Assembly: GCA_903839715.1 (NCBI GenBank)
Contig: CAIMDH010000007.1
Coordinates: 1 to 11,316, forward strand
Length of the DNA stretch: 11,316 nucleotides
Source of the DNA: an uncultured bacterium
GTDB taxonomy: Bacteria > Patescibacteriota > Minisyncoccia > Phycocordibacterales > UBA918
Direction of reading: 5' to 3'
Each line of letters starts with the position of its first letter. Position 1 is the first letter of the stretch. The notes under the pieces are model-generated. The model made no database searches, had not been told where the DNA came from, and was given only the letters and a program-made list of their open reading frames with translations. Below are positions 1 to 6,744 of the stretch, one piece after another. The position numbers were made by a program, and so were the translations under genes.

Positions 1-4
1 CATT

Positions 5-1531
5 TTATTTCTCACTACTGACTTCCTTTTCAATATCGGAAACCTCTTTACTAATCACTCTCTCTGCTTCATCTAAATTCACTTGTAATCTCTTCAGAAT
101 CTTGGATTCTTCCCGAGTAAGCTTACGCTTTTTGTTGGCTTTCTTGAGAGATTCGACATCTAATTCTAAGTCTGTTTTTAGTAAAGTAAACGCTTTATGG
201 ACAATAAGATTAGCCTCCTTAACCTCCCTGTCGACACGACGCCGCAAGCCTCCCGCCCCGCGCCACGCAAGGTAGAGCAATACACCCAACAATAAAATAA
301 GTGCTAATGACGGAATAACAATTGAAAGTACAGTAATCAACACCGCACCATTGGAAACAATAGAACTATTAGTATTCACAGGAGTACTCTCTACATCCGC
401 CACAGGCACCGGAATCGGAACCGGGACCGCAGGTACGTTTACTTGAGACTCAAACTGGATACTAGTCGAAGTAGAATTTCCGGCTGCATCAAAAGCTTTG
501 ACAAAAAGCGTATGTAGACCAGCTGGTTGTTCTGGCACTCTGTAGAGGTGGCTACCGTCGTCAATAAATTCGACTGCTGGCCCATTATTGATTTGCACCT
601 CATATCTAGCAATGCCTGAAAGTGCATCCGCTGCAGTAAACAAAAACGTCCCCGGACCAACTTCCTTAATGGCAAACGTTTCAGGAATCTCGGTATCAAC
701 TTGGATTTTGTGGTGCAGAATCTCTCCCCAGCCAGCAGCATCCTTATACTGCACATGCAGATATGAAACACCTTCACTTAGGTCACTGATTTCTCGCTGC
801 GGCACTGGCGGTGTGTAGACGACCACCGGAACAGAGTCTGGCTTTTCATCTAGTAATAGACGCATAGAGATGACTGAATCAGGAATGGAGAACGTAAATA
901 TTCCGGTAGTTTGTGCCGACCAGCCATTTTGTGGATTAGTATCGGACAATACTTCAGGCAAAACTGCTGATTCTTCTTCCGTAGTGGCAACCGGTACCAA
1001 TGGTGGTGGTACAGCTGGTGAAGTAAACGAAAATTGAGCACCGCTTTTACTAGTCAAAATTTCTGATCCCTCACCATCATTTGCCAAGACCGAACCAGCA
1101 GCAAACACGAGGTCGGCTTGGCCGGTAGACTTTACCTTAAAAGTAATAGTTAAAACCTTCCCGCCGTTACCAGTAAAACCAGGATTTAAAACAATTCCCT
1201 CAAAGTGGACAGTTCCTTCAGAATTTGAAAAATACGGTTCTTGCACCCACAAAGAAATTACTGACTGGCTTTTAGAAATTGAAACAATCTCGAGCAAATC
1301 TTTAGGATACGATACCACTCCTGAAACGGCATTCAAGGCCTCTCCCTGGCTCGAAACAGTGATTCCTGTACTAAATACCGTTCCTGGATTATAGGTACCT
1401 GTGGCTGGCAAAAATGACAACGAAGCCGCTTGTGCCGATATTGGCAAAAGTAATAAAAGAAAAAGGGCGAAGACTAGTTTATTAGTTAGACCCGCCAAAA
1501 TCTCCGAAGGACAAAAAGAGAAAGAACGCAT
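5..1531 (-). CDS. Membrane-anchored cohesin-domain surface protein with cytoplasmic coiled coil
   Basis: This 508-residue protein probably holds a dockerin-bearing partner on the cell surface. It has a signal peptide (hydrophobic run 19-35) and a cohesin-like domain at about 37-170 that aligns along its length with the cohesin of the gene upstream (LNAV, LLE, SLWV, PGFTG and TFKV blocks). Two Ig-like modules follow at about 195-280 and 281-362, then a Pro/Val linker at 366-385 and a membrane helix at 395-423. The last 80 residues are strongly charged, Lys/Glu-rich and probably a cytoplasmic coiled coil. The start is uncertain. ATG at 1531 overlaps the upstream gene by 46 bases and shares the context GGTAGTATGCG with that gene's start. 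A TTG at 1498 would give a more normal-length signal peptide. The stop is one base before an ATG at positions 3-1, so another minus-strand gene may begin at the window edge. Domain calls are by eye; the binding partner is inferred. Confidence 0.85.
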   Translation of the reverse strand: MRSFSFCPSEILAGLTNKLVFALFLLLLLPISAQAASLSFLPATGTYNPGTVFSTGITVSSQGEALNAVSGVVSYPKDLLEIVSISKSQSVISLWVQEPYFSNSEGTVHFEGIVLNPGFTGNGGKVLTITFKVKSTGQADLVFAAGSVLANDGEGSEILTSKSGAQFSFTSPAVPPPLVPVATTEEESAVLPEVLSDTNPQNGWSAQTTGIFTFSIPDSVISMRLLLDEKPDSVPVVVYTPPVPQREISDLSEGVSYLHVQYKDAAGWGEILHHKIQVDTEIPETFAIKEVGPGTFLFTAADALSGIARYEVQINNGPAVEFIDDGSHLYRVPEQPAGLHTLFVKAFDAAGNSTSTSIQFESQVNVPAVPVPIPVPVADVESTPVNTNSSIVSNGAVLITVLSIVIPSLALILLLGVLLYLAWRGAGGLRRRVDREVKEANLIVHKAFTLLKTDLELDVESLKKANKKRKLTREESKILKRLQVNLDEAERVISKEVSDIEKEVSSEK

Positions 1532-2343
1532 ACTACCAGTATACTAATAATTACAGCAACGTGTTCGCTCCAGGGTTGCCAATTTTGTGGATAGAGAATT
1601 TCTACTCGTTCATTTTTCATTCGGTCAATCGCTTTAATGAAAATCTTTTTATTAAGCGCTTGGTTTTGCAAAAGGTACGGGCTTGAAGCTTTGTGATACA
1701 ACCCAAACCAACCTTCCTTCACTTCAAAGTAATCTAGACCCGAACCTTTGTCTTCTGTCGCAAAAATAAGAGAGTATGCTCCGTCAAACAAATCAGCATC
1801 TTGTATGACCTCGGGAGTGAAATGTTCAGGTATCTCATCATCAATAGTATTAACTACAGTAGCAGACTCCCCTGCACTAATAGCAAGGTGCAAATTTTGT
1901 TTAGTGACAGCTGCCGCGGTACCAAGACCGTCATGTAAGAGTGCGTTCGCTTGGTTGATTTTAATAGTACCTTGCCCCACATTTATTACTTTAAAAGTTA
2001 ACGTGAGCAGCTTTTCATCTACACCAGAAAATCCCCCAGGAGTAATGCCGGAAAAACTAACTACATTTATATCATCATACCTCGGCTTGGCAATCCAAAG
2101 ATTGACCACTGACTCACCGTCATCACTTGCTACATACTCCAAAAGCTCAGTAGGAAATACCACTTCTGCCTCAACGGCATTTAGTACCTGACCTTCTGTA
2201 CCAACTGCCAAATCAACAGTAAAAACATCCCCGACGCGTAGGGCACTAAAATCACTTTCAACCTTCAGCACTGCAGCCATGGCCGGCACACAAGACCAGC
2301 CGTACACTACAATCAGCAAAAATAAAATAAATATATTACGCAT
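1486..2343 (-). CDS. Short membrane-anchored cohesin-domain protein
   Basis: This 285-residue protein is a paralogue of the downstream cohesin protein. It has a signal peptide (1-23), a cohesin-like domain at about 25-155, one Ig-like module at about 168-250 with the DKGSGLDYFEV and IFIKAIDRMKN blocks typical of such surface repeats, and a membrane helix at 260-279. It ends in a short basic tail (RRFWRV), so unlike its paralogue it has almost no cytoplasmic part. Cohesins bind dockerin domains in calcium-dependent complexes; the dockerin gene lies immediately upstream and is the obvious candidate partner. ATG at 2343 follows the dockerin gene's TAG by one base, indicating translational coupling, and the start context GGTAGTATGCG recurs at the next gene. 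No catalytic domain is visible. Cohesin identity is likely from the paired alignment and the neighbouring dockerin; binding itself is inferred. Confidence 0.86.
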   Translation of the reverse strand: MRNIFILFLLIVVYGWSCVPAMAAVLKVESDFSALRVGDVFTVDLAVGTEGQVLNAVEAEVVFPTELLEYVASDDGESVVNLWIAKPRYDDINVVSFSGITPGGFSGVDEKLLTLTFKVINVGQGTIKINQANALLHDGLGTAAAVTKQNLHLAISAGESATVVNTIDDEIPEHFTPEVIQDADLFDGAYSLIFATEDKGSGLDYFEVKEGWFGLYHKASSPYLLQNQALNKKIFIKAIDRMKNERVEILYPQNWQPWSEHVAVIISILVVCVLSLFVLRRFWRV

Positions 2344-2344
2344 A

Positions 2345-3388
2345 CTACCCTGTCCAATAAAAGGCCATGATACTAAAATCTACCAGATTTACCTTGCCGT
2401 CACCATTTAGATGTGCTGCTTCTCGCAAGACAAAAGCTGGCGTCAGGGTTCGTAAATACCAAAATGCCGCAATTGAGAAGTCCACTAAGTTTACTTTGCA
2501 ATCAGCATTGAAGTCTGCTTTTTTGGAACACGTCAAAGACTCCACTCTAAAAACGTTTTTTGTTCCTACCTGAAACAGCTCCTTAGAACTGACGGCACTG
2601 ATCTCGGTGTTGGTAGCTGATTTTGATTGTGTTGAATGACTACCAATTTCAAGAACAGAAGAGTCAAAATTATATACGTACACACCATTTCCATCAGCAT
2701 CAACTTTTCTAAAAAACTGCTGAGGTGAATTCACTTCTAGCATAACCTCAGCATTAGGGACACTCTGACCAAAAATCGTAATCACATCGCCCTTACGTAC
2801 TTCGGTCTTATCCAGAGAAATAGTCGGAGCAATAAATATATCTTCAATTTTAGTAAGAGTACCTTTACTTACCATCACCGGAAAAGATAACAGCGTTGAC
2901 CGGAGGCTATTTAAATCTTCGCTATACACCATGAAATTATAATTACCTGAAGACAGGCCAGTTATTGAAACTTGGAAATTAGCGAGCGGACTAGCGACAG
3001 TCTTGGCGATAATCTGACCACCTTTGAGAATTACCACAGTACTTTTGGGGTACGCCTTCCCCACCAAAACTACCGTTGCATTATTACGCAATCCCGTACC
3101 ACCGCCACCAGAACTGGGTGGTGTATAAATACACGCTGATGTATTAAAAACACAAGAAGCAGTACAAGAAAGTGTACCGCCGGTAAAATTTTGAGTAAGA
3201 CACGAAGCTCCTCCAAGATTATTGCCATCACAGTCTTCTCCGTTCTCAATAAACAAATCCCCACAGCCAGGAACTAAAGCGTCAATCATTACTTCACCCT
3301 GCACAAAACTCTGCGAATATACTAGGTTGGCAACTGAAAAAAATAGAACAAGAAAACTAAAGAGAACTACTGTACGTAACGAAAGCAT
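2345..3388 (-). CDS. Secreted dockerin type I protein with Cys-rich and Ig-like modules
   Basis: This 347-residue exported protein has a signal peptide (1-26). A Cys-rich module at 42-86 has six cysteines (42, 53, 63, 75, 79, 86) and the GEDCDGNNLGG signature seen in DUF4215-like repeats. A Gly-rich linker follows, then two Ig-like modules at about 100-280, and a C-terminal type I dockerin at 285-347. The dockerin has two calcium-loop repeats with KVNLVDFSI in each. The first loop is DFNADCKVNLVD; the second is HLNGDGKVNLVD, with His in place of the first Asp. The protein ends FYWTG. There is no membrane helix, so cell attachment would come through the cohesin proteins encoded just downstream. 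ATG at 3388 is preferred; GTG at 3391, one codon earlier, is equally possible, and neither has an SD. Only 3-6 bases separate it from the upstream stop. The role of the Ig modules (adhesion, scaffold or cargo) cannot be told. Confidence 0.9.
   Translation of the reverse strand: MLSLRTVVLFSFLVLFFSVANLVYSQSFVQGEVMIDALVPGCGDLFIENGEDCDGNNLGGASCLTQNFTGGTLSCTASCVFNTSACIYTPPSSGGGGTGLRNNATVVLVGKAYPKSTVVILKGGQIIAKTVASPLANFQVSITGLSSGNYNFMVYSEDLNSLRSTLLSFPVMVSKGTLTKIEDIFIAPTISLDKTEVRKGDVITIFGQSVPNAEVMLEVNSPQQFFRKVDADGNGVYVYNFDSSVLEIGSHSTQSKSATNTEISAVSSKELFQVGTKNVFRVESLTCSKKADFNADCKVNLVDFSIAAFWYLRTLTPAFVLREAAHLNGDGKVNLVDFSIMAFYWTG
2348..2536 (-). other. Dockerin type I domain (two calcium-binding repeats)
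   Basis: This is the C-terminal domain of the dockerin protein. Two copies of a D-x-N-x-D-x3-N-x2-D loop, each followed by a helix beginning FSI, are spaced by about 35 residues. The second copy has His for the first Asp but keeps N3, D5, N9 and D12. Two extra cysteines (one before and one inside loop 1) could form a disulfide. The repeats are nearly identical over KVNLVDFSI, the two-fold symmetry known from dockerins that can bind cohesin in two orientations. Confidence 0.88.
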
Positions 3389-3394
3389 CACACA

Positions 3395-4357
3395 TTATGC
3401 GTTTGATTTACTTTTAGAGATAATCCAAGTGTTATATTTTTTTAAGAAGACGATAGCGAGTAGGAATCCGGCTAAACATAGCACCAAGAGCTGCCAAGGG
3501 AACATAATAAACCAGACTGAATCTGTAGCGACCTGATTAGTAGCACCATAGACTACAGACAACTTAGCGTTATAAAAACCAAAATGAAAATCAGTCAGCT
3601 GTTTTTTTGCACTTGTAAAGAATCCGTCAGTAGTACTAGCAGTAGCTACAGCTCCCCATATCGCCTGGAATCTTCGTGCACTGCCTGGCAATACGCTTCC
3701 TTCGTTGATATTCGCTGGAATAGCGGCTGAAACGCGACCAAAGGTATTTTTGATGGTGATGTCACCGAGTGGCACGACACGATCTCCACCGCTATTAGAA
3801 AATTTATATGAAAAATTGACCGGGAGGGCAAACTGCAATTTCCTACTATCTGCAATACCAAACTCTGTAATACCTGCCTCTTCAACAATGTCGCCATTTA
3901 CACGAAGCAAAATCAAGACGCCAAGCTTGCCTCCAATTGCAACTTCCCCAGCTGCTTGAATAGAAGGATCTTGCTCACCCCAAAAAATAGCAGCAAAGTA
4001 CCCCCCTGCTTCAGCGTCTGCAGGGATAGTGATAGTAAAGGGGACTTTAACTGTTTCACCCGTAGCAACAGTAACTGCAGGTTGTGTTCCCAGCCAAGTG
4101 GCCAGACCTCCTTCAGCTCCGATGAATTTTGGTGACCCTGTATCACCACTTGGTTCAAAGTTTTCAAAGGAAGAGAAGAAAGTCTTAACTTGTGCCTGCT
4201 CATTAAGAAGCTCCAACTCGCCACGTAAAGTTTGTCCAGGGTCACCTGATACTTCAATTTTTACTGGCGAGATAGTGAGGGCGGCAGCAGTCTGTGCCTC
4301 AATAATAAAACAAGCAATGAGTAATGGGACAGCAACTATGTTTTTTATAGATTTCAT
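3395..4357 (-). CDS. DUF916/WxL-interacting-protein-like membrane-anchored surface protein
   Basis: This 320-residue exported protein has the layout of Gram-positive WxL-interacting proteins. It has a signal peptide (1-26), an N-terminal beta-sandwich beginning LTISPVKIEVSGDPGQ, a second beta domain from about 155 to 275, and a C-terminal membrane helix (284-305) followed by a short basic tail. Family-like blocks are the opening SPVKIEV...PGQTLRGELELLN, the ETVKVPFTITIPADAEAGGYFAAIFW stretch near 101-126 (here split as ETVKVPFTIT, then IPADAEAGGYFAAIF), and GVLILLRVNG near 146. In Firmicutes such proteins bind peptidoglycan and WxL-domain proteins. Here the upstream gene encodes a WxL-like domain protein, which supports the reading. 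A 48-base gap separates the two genes and has a possible promoter. The ATG has no well-spaced SD. Assignment to the family is by pattern and architecture; the sequences are probably far diverged. Confidence 0.78.
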   Translation of the reverse strand: MKSIKNIVAVPLLIACFIIEAQTAAALTISPVKIEVSGDPGQTLRGELELLNEQAQVKTFFSSFENFEPSGDTGSPKFIGAEGGLATWLGTQPAVTVATGETVKVPFTITIPADAEAGGYFAAIFWGEQDPSIQAAGEVAIGGKLGVLILLRVNGDIVEEAGITEFGIADSRKLQFALPVNFSYKFSNSGGDRVVPLGDITIKNTFGRVSAAIPANINEGSVLPGSARRFQAIWGAVATASTTDGFFTSAKKQLTDFHFGFYNAKLSVVYGATNQVATDSVWFIMFPWQLLVLCLAGFLLAIVFLKKYNTWIISKSKSNA

Positions 4358-4365
4358 TTGTGAAA

Positions 4366-4393
4366 ATAATACCTCAAATCTGTTCTAGTGCAA
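4366..4393 (-). promoter_or_regulatory. Possible promoter for the DUF916-like/dockerin/cohesin operon
   Basis: On the minus strand, a TTGCAC -35-like box (4393-4388), 16 bases of spacer and a TATTAT -10-like box (4371-4366) precede the ATG at 4357 by 8 bases. Initiation the usual 6-8 bases after the -10 would give a leaderless or almost leaderless mRNA. The -10 matches the consensus at five of six bases, but the -35 at only three. It lies in the gap after the upstream gene, so it could add expression of the anchors independent of the first gene. Confidence 0.35.
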
Positions 4394-4405
4394 AGTTTAT
4401 GACTC

Positions 4406-5473
4406 CTAGAAGTTTGCAGTGGCTACATATGTGACAGCTCCTGTATAGCTACCGGCTTCAGTATTAGCTGTAATGTTGGCGATATACCGAGCTGAGTAGG
4501 TAGTGTTGGCAGATGCGCCAGAAGCTGTGGCAATAGTGTCTGGAAAAGCTCCGGAATCAAAGGCAAAGCCGGATGCTGCATACGGAGCAGCGACAGCACC
4601 ACTACCGCCAGAAGCAGTCATACGGAGCCCGAACTGTTCAGTACCAATAGCTGAAGCTGTGTTAGCAGCACCAATGGCTGTAATAGTGTTAGCACCAAAA
4701 GTAAGGGTAGAACCTCCCACTGTCATTGTGTAGCCATTAGTAGCATTTGTACCTACTATTACAGTATGTGCCTCATTTTCAGCAGTGTCTCCTGCTGCTG
4801 TACCTGAAGCATAACGGGCGGCAACTGCAGTAAGTGTGCCGAAACTAATGCTAGTATCAGAGATACTAAAAGTTAATGACTGAGGAACAGTAGCTGTAAT
4901 ATCTACCTGGTTTGAAGTCAGTATATTTACGGTAATGTCTCCTGCATCTCCAAATGTTCCAGAAATCGTAGTTACATATGAGCCAGGCGTAGTCGGGTTG
5001 ATGGAATTGGTACCGTCGTACGAGATAACAATTTTATCGCTTGGCGCCAATACCGCAGCACCAGTACCGTCTGTTGGAGCAGTTAAGGTCAAGATGCGGT
5101 TTTGAGTGCCAGAAAACACCGCTCCCCATGCAGATGCACTTGCAGAAGCAGCTAAAGTCTCAGTAGTTTCAAGCCCAGTGGAAGCACCATGAGTGAAAGT
5201 TACAGTACCGATAGTTTTGGTTGTGAAATTGAAGTCTGACGGAAAAGTAATGATGATTGTATCAGTGTTTTGATTGGCGCCTGTTGGTGTTGTAAAGCGA
5301 ATCGCATGAGTAGAAGTCGCACTGGCAGTCAAAGAAGACATCGTGTCAGACGCACTCAAGATAGCAGCAGCTTCAGCGGAAGAAGTAGGAAAAACAAACG
5401 AAACCAGTACCGCCAATACCAGTACAAGACTTACAATTCTAGAGGCAGTATTCTGTAAAACTAACAAATTCAT
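4406..5473 (-). CDS. Exported Ala/Thr-rich surface protein with C-terminal WxL-like domain
   Basis: This 355-residue secreted protein is low in charge, rich in Ala, Thr, Ser and Gly, and lacks cysteine. It has a signal peptide (1-36, ending SSAEAAA). A beta-rich N-terminal domain at about 37-190 carries blocks such as HAIRFTTPTGA and DTIIITFPSDF. The C-terminal domain at 196-355 is shared with the last gene of the divergent block. That domain opens VPQSLTFSISDTSISFG and closes GSYTGAVTYVATANF. The opening resembles the VPxLDFG start of WxL domains, and the end resembles their YxxxLTWxL motif with Trp replaced by Tyr. There is no membrane anchor or LPXTG motif. The next gene encodes a DUF916-like anchor candidate. 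ATG at 5473 is chosen over an upstream TTG at 5482 because the signal peptide then begins normally. No SD is visible. S-layer or surface-coat protein is an alternative reading. Confidence 0.88.
   Translation of the reverse strand: MNLLVLQNTASRIVSLVLVLAVLVSFVFPTSSAEAAAILSASDTMSSLTASATSTHAIRFTTPTGANQNTDTIIITFPSDFNFTTKTIGTVTFTHGASTGLETTETLAASASASAWGAVFSGTQNRILTLTAPTDGTGAAVLAPSDKIVISYDGTNSINPTTPGSYVTTISGTFGDAGDITVNILTSNQVDITATVPQSLTFSISDTSISFGTLTAVAARYASGTAAGDTAENEAHTVIVGTNATNGYTMTVGGSTLTFGANTITAIGAANTASAIGTEQFGLRMTASGGSGAVAAPYAASGFAFDSGAFPDTIATASGASANTTYSARYIANITANTEAGSYTGAVTYVATANF
4409..4888 (-). other. WxL-like C-terminal domain, copy 1
   Basis: This is the C-terminal 160 residues of the first minus-strand gene. 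It aligns end to end with copy 2 at 8411-8902. Shared blocks are FSISD.SI.FG.LTAV, TNA..GY.MT, ASAIGTEQFG, APY, AFD..AFPD, ARYI.N and TY..TA.F. The protein ends exactly at the domain end, as WxL proteins do. Confidence 0.7.
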
Positions 5474-5512
5474 AATGAACAAATTAAGGACTAAAAATTT
5501 TCAATATTAATG

Positions 5513-5534
5513 AGACGCGTCTACCTAGATAGAC
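5513..5534. promoter_or_regulatory. Overlapping palindromes in the divergent intergenic region (putative operator)
   Basis: A perfect 10-bp palindrome, AGACGCGTCT (5513-5522), shares bases with a second dyad, GTCTA-N6-TAGAC (5519-5534). They lie between the two divergent surface-protein blocks, about 40 bases upstream of the minus-strand start. On the minus strand an AATAAT box at 5548-5543 could be a -10, although no good -35 accompanies it. That would place the palindromes at or just after the start of transcription. Such placement suits a repressor site or a leader hairpin. Function is inferred from dyad symmetry and position only. Confidence 0.4.
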
Positions 5535-5604
5535 CCTCACCTATTATTGTAACCTAGAAGCTACTCAAAAAATTCTCCACCTGTGCAGAACCTTATTATT
5601 TGGT

Positions 5605-5633
5605 TTCATATTATGAAGAGAGAGTGCTAAAAT
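5605..5633 (+). promoter_or_regulatory. Promoter with extended -10 for the plus-strand surface block
   Basis: A TTCATA -35-like box (5605-5610) is followed by 17 bases and a TAAAAT -10 box (5628-5633) with the extended-10 TG at 5625-5626. Initiation would be near 5640, only 8-17 bases before the candidate ATGs at 5648, 5651 and 5657, leaving no room for a normal SD, and none is present. Confidence 0.5.
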
Positions 5634-5656
5634 ATTTTTATATCATTATGATGTTT

Positions 5657-6742
5657 ATGAAAAAGTTTTCACTAGTCTCCCCTGCTAACAAAGTTTTTAG
5701 TTTAATTCTCCTACTGGCAATTTCAATTTCTTTTTTTACCTATGTTTTTGCAGCGGCACCAAATCCAGGTCATAATTTCTCAGCCATTGGCGGTGGTGCT
5801 GCACAAGGAGACATTATCTATGGCTCAGCGGCCGACACTCTCGGTGCTTTAGCCAAAGACACCAACGCTACTAGATATCTCTCCAATGCCGGCGCCAGCA
5901 ACAACCCAGCATGGTCGCAGATAAATCTTACCAACGGCGTCTCAGGTATTCTTACAGGCGGAAACGGCGGTACTGGAAGTGGTTTTACTGCATTTTCCGG
6001 ACCAACCACCGCTCTCAAGACGTTTGCTCTACCTGACGCCTCAGCAACGATTTTGACTGATAATGCTGATGTGACTGTAGCCCAAGGTGGTACCGGCCTA
6101 AATACTCTCACCGCCAACAACCTCATCGTCGGCAACGGCACCGGCAACGTCACTTTTGTCGCGCCCGGTACCTCCGGCAATGTCCTTACTTCAAACGGCA
6201 CCACCTGGAGCAGTGCGGCACCAGATGTCCGTACTGTCTTCAACCAAAGCACCGCCAATCAGGGCGCAGGATTTGCTGCAGACACGTACGTCACTGGTTC
6301 ATCCGTAGCCATTCCCTCAACAGGATTACAGGTCGGAACTAGATACCACATGGTCTTTGAAGCTTCAAAGACTGCCGCTGGTGTAGCTACTCCAATACTT
6401 AATGTTCGTTTTGGCACCAACGGTACTACTGCGGACACCGCCCGCTGCACCCTCACCTTCTCCGCTCAGACAGCCGCGACAGATACCGGTACCTTTGAGG
6501 TATGGGTCACTTTTAGAACTATTGGTTCTGGCACCTCAGCCGTCATGCAGTGTGTCGGACAACGCCGTCATGGCGCATCTATTACTGGTTTTGGTACCTT
6601 GGTTTCTCAAACCATCAAAGCCACCTCGGCTGGCTTTGATAGCACTGTCGCAAATAGCATCATTGGTGTCAGCGCGAACGGCGGCACGTCAGCGTCTTGG
6701 ACAATTTCACTGGTACAAGCAGAACTGGAAAACTTACCTTAG
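5657..6742 (+). CDS. Exported phage-tail-fibre-like protein with C-terminal beta domain
   Basis: This 361-residue protein opens with MKKFSLVSPANKVF and a signal peptide ending near residue 32. Residues 36-190 have the motifs of phage tail-fibre and collagen-like stalk repeats: GDIIYGSAADTLGALAK, RYLSNAG, PAWSQINLTNGVSG, two NGGTG/QGGTG turns, LIVGNGTGN and VLTSNGTTWSS. The last 170 residues look like a single beta-sandwich common at the ends of phage structural and appendage proteins (GLQVGTRYHMVFEASKTAAG, then GTNGTTADTARCTLTF, and SWTISLVQAELENL at the end). It is probably an extracellular fibre or receptor-contact protein rather than prophage, since it carries a signal peptide and lies among surface genes with no other phage genes. 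ATGs at 5648, 5651 and 5657 are all possible; 5657 gives the most typical signal peptide. The next gene starts two bases after its TAG. Confidence 0.85.
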   Translation: MKKFSLVSPANKVFSLILLLAISISFFTYVFAAAPNPGHNFSAIGGGAAQGDIIYGSAADTLGALAKDTNATRYLSNAGASNNPAWSQINLTNGVSGILTGGNGGTGSGFTAFSGPTTALKTFALPDASATILTDNADVTVAQGGTGLNTLTANNLIVGNGTGNVTFVAPGTSGNVLTSNGTTWSSAAPDVRTVFNQSTANQGAGFAADTYVTGSSVAIPSTGLQVGTRYHMVFEASKTAAGVATPILNVRFGTNGTTADTARCTLTFSAQTAATDTGTFEVWVTFRTIGSGTSAVMQCVGQRRHGASITGFGTLVSQTIKATSAGFDSTVANSIIGVSANGGTSASWTISLVQAELENLP

Positions 6743-6744
6743 TT

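Noticed and set aside
5818..6258. A 146-codon minus-strand frame inside the tail-fibre-like gene.
   Set aside because: It is an antisense shadow with Pro/Val-rich composition, overlapping a gene with recognisable repeats throughout.
5657..6742. Prophage remnant.
   Set aside because: Only the fibre-like domains suggest phage. The protein has a signal peptide and no terminase, capsid, portal or integrase gene is nearby.
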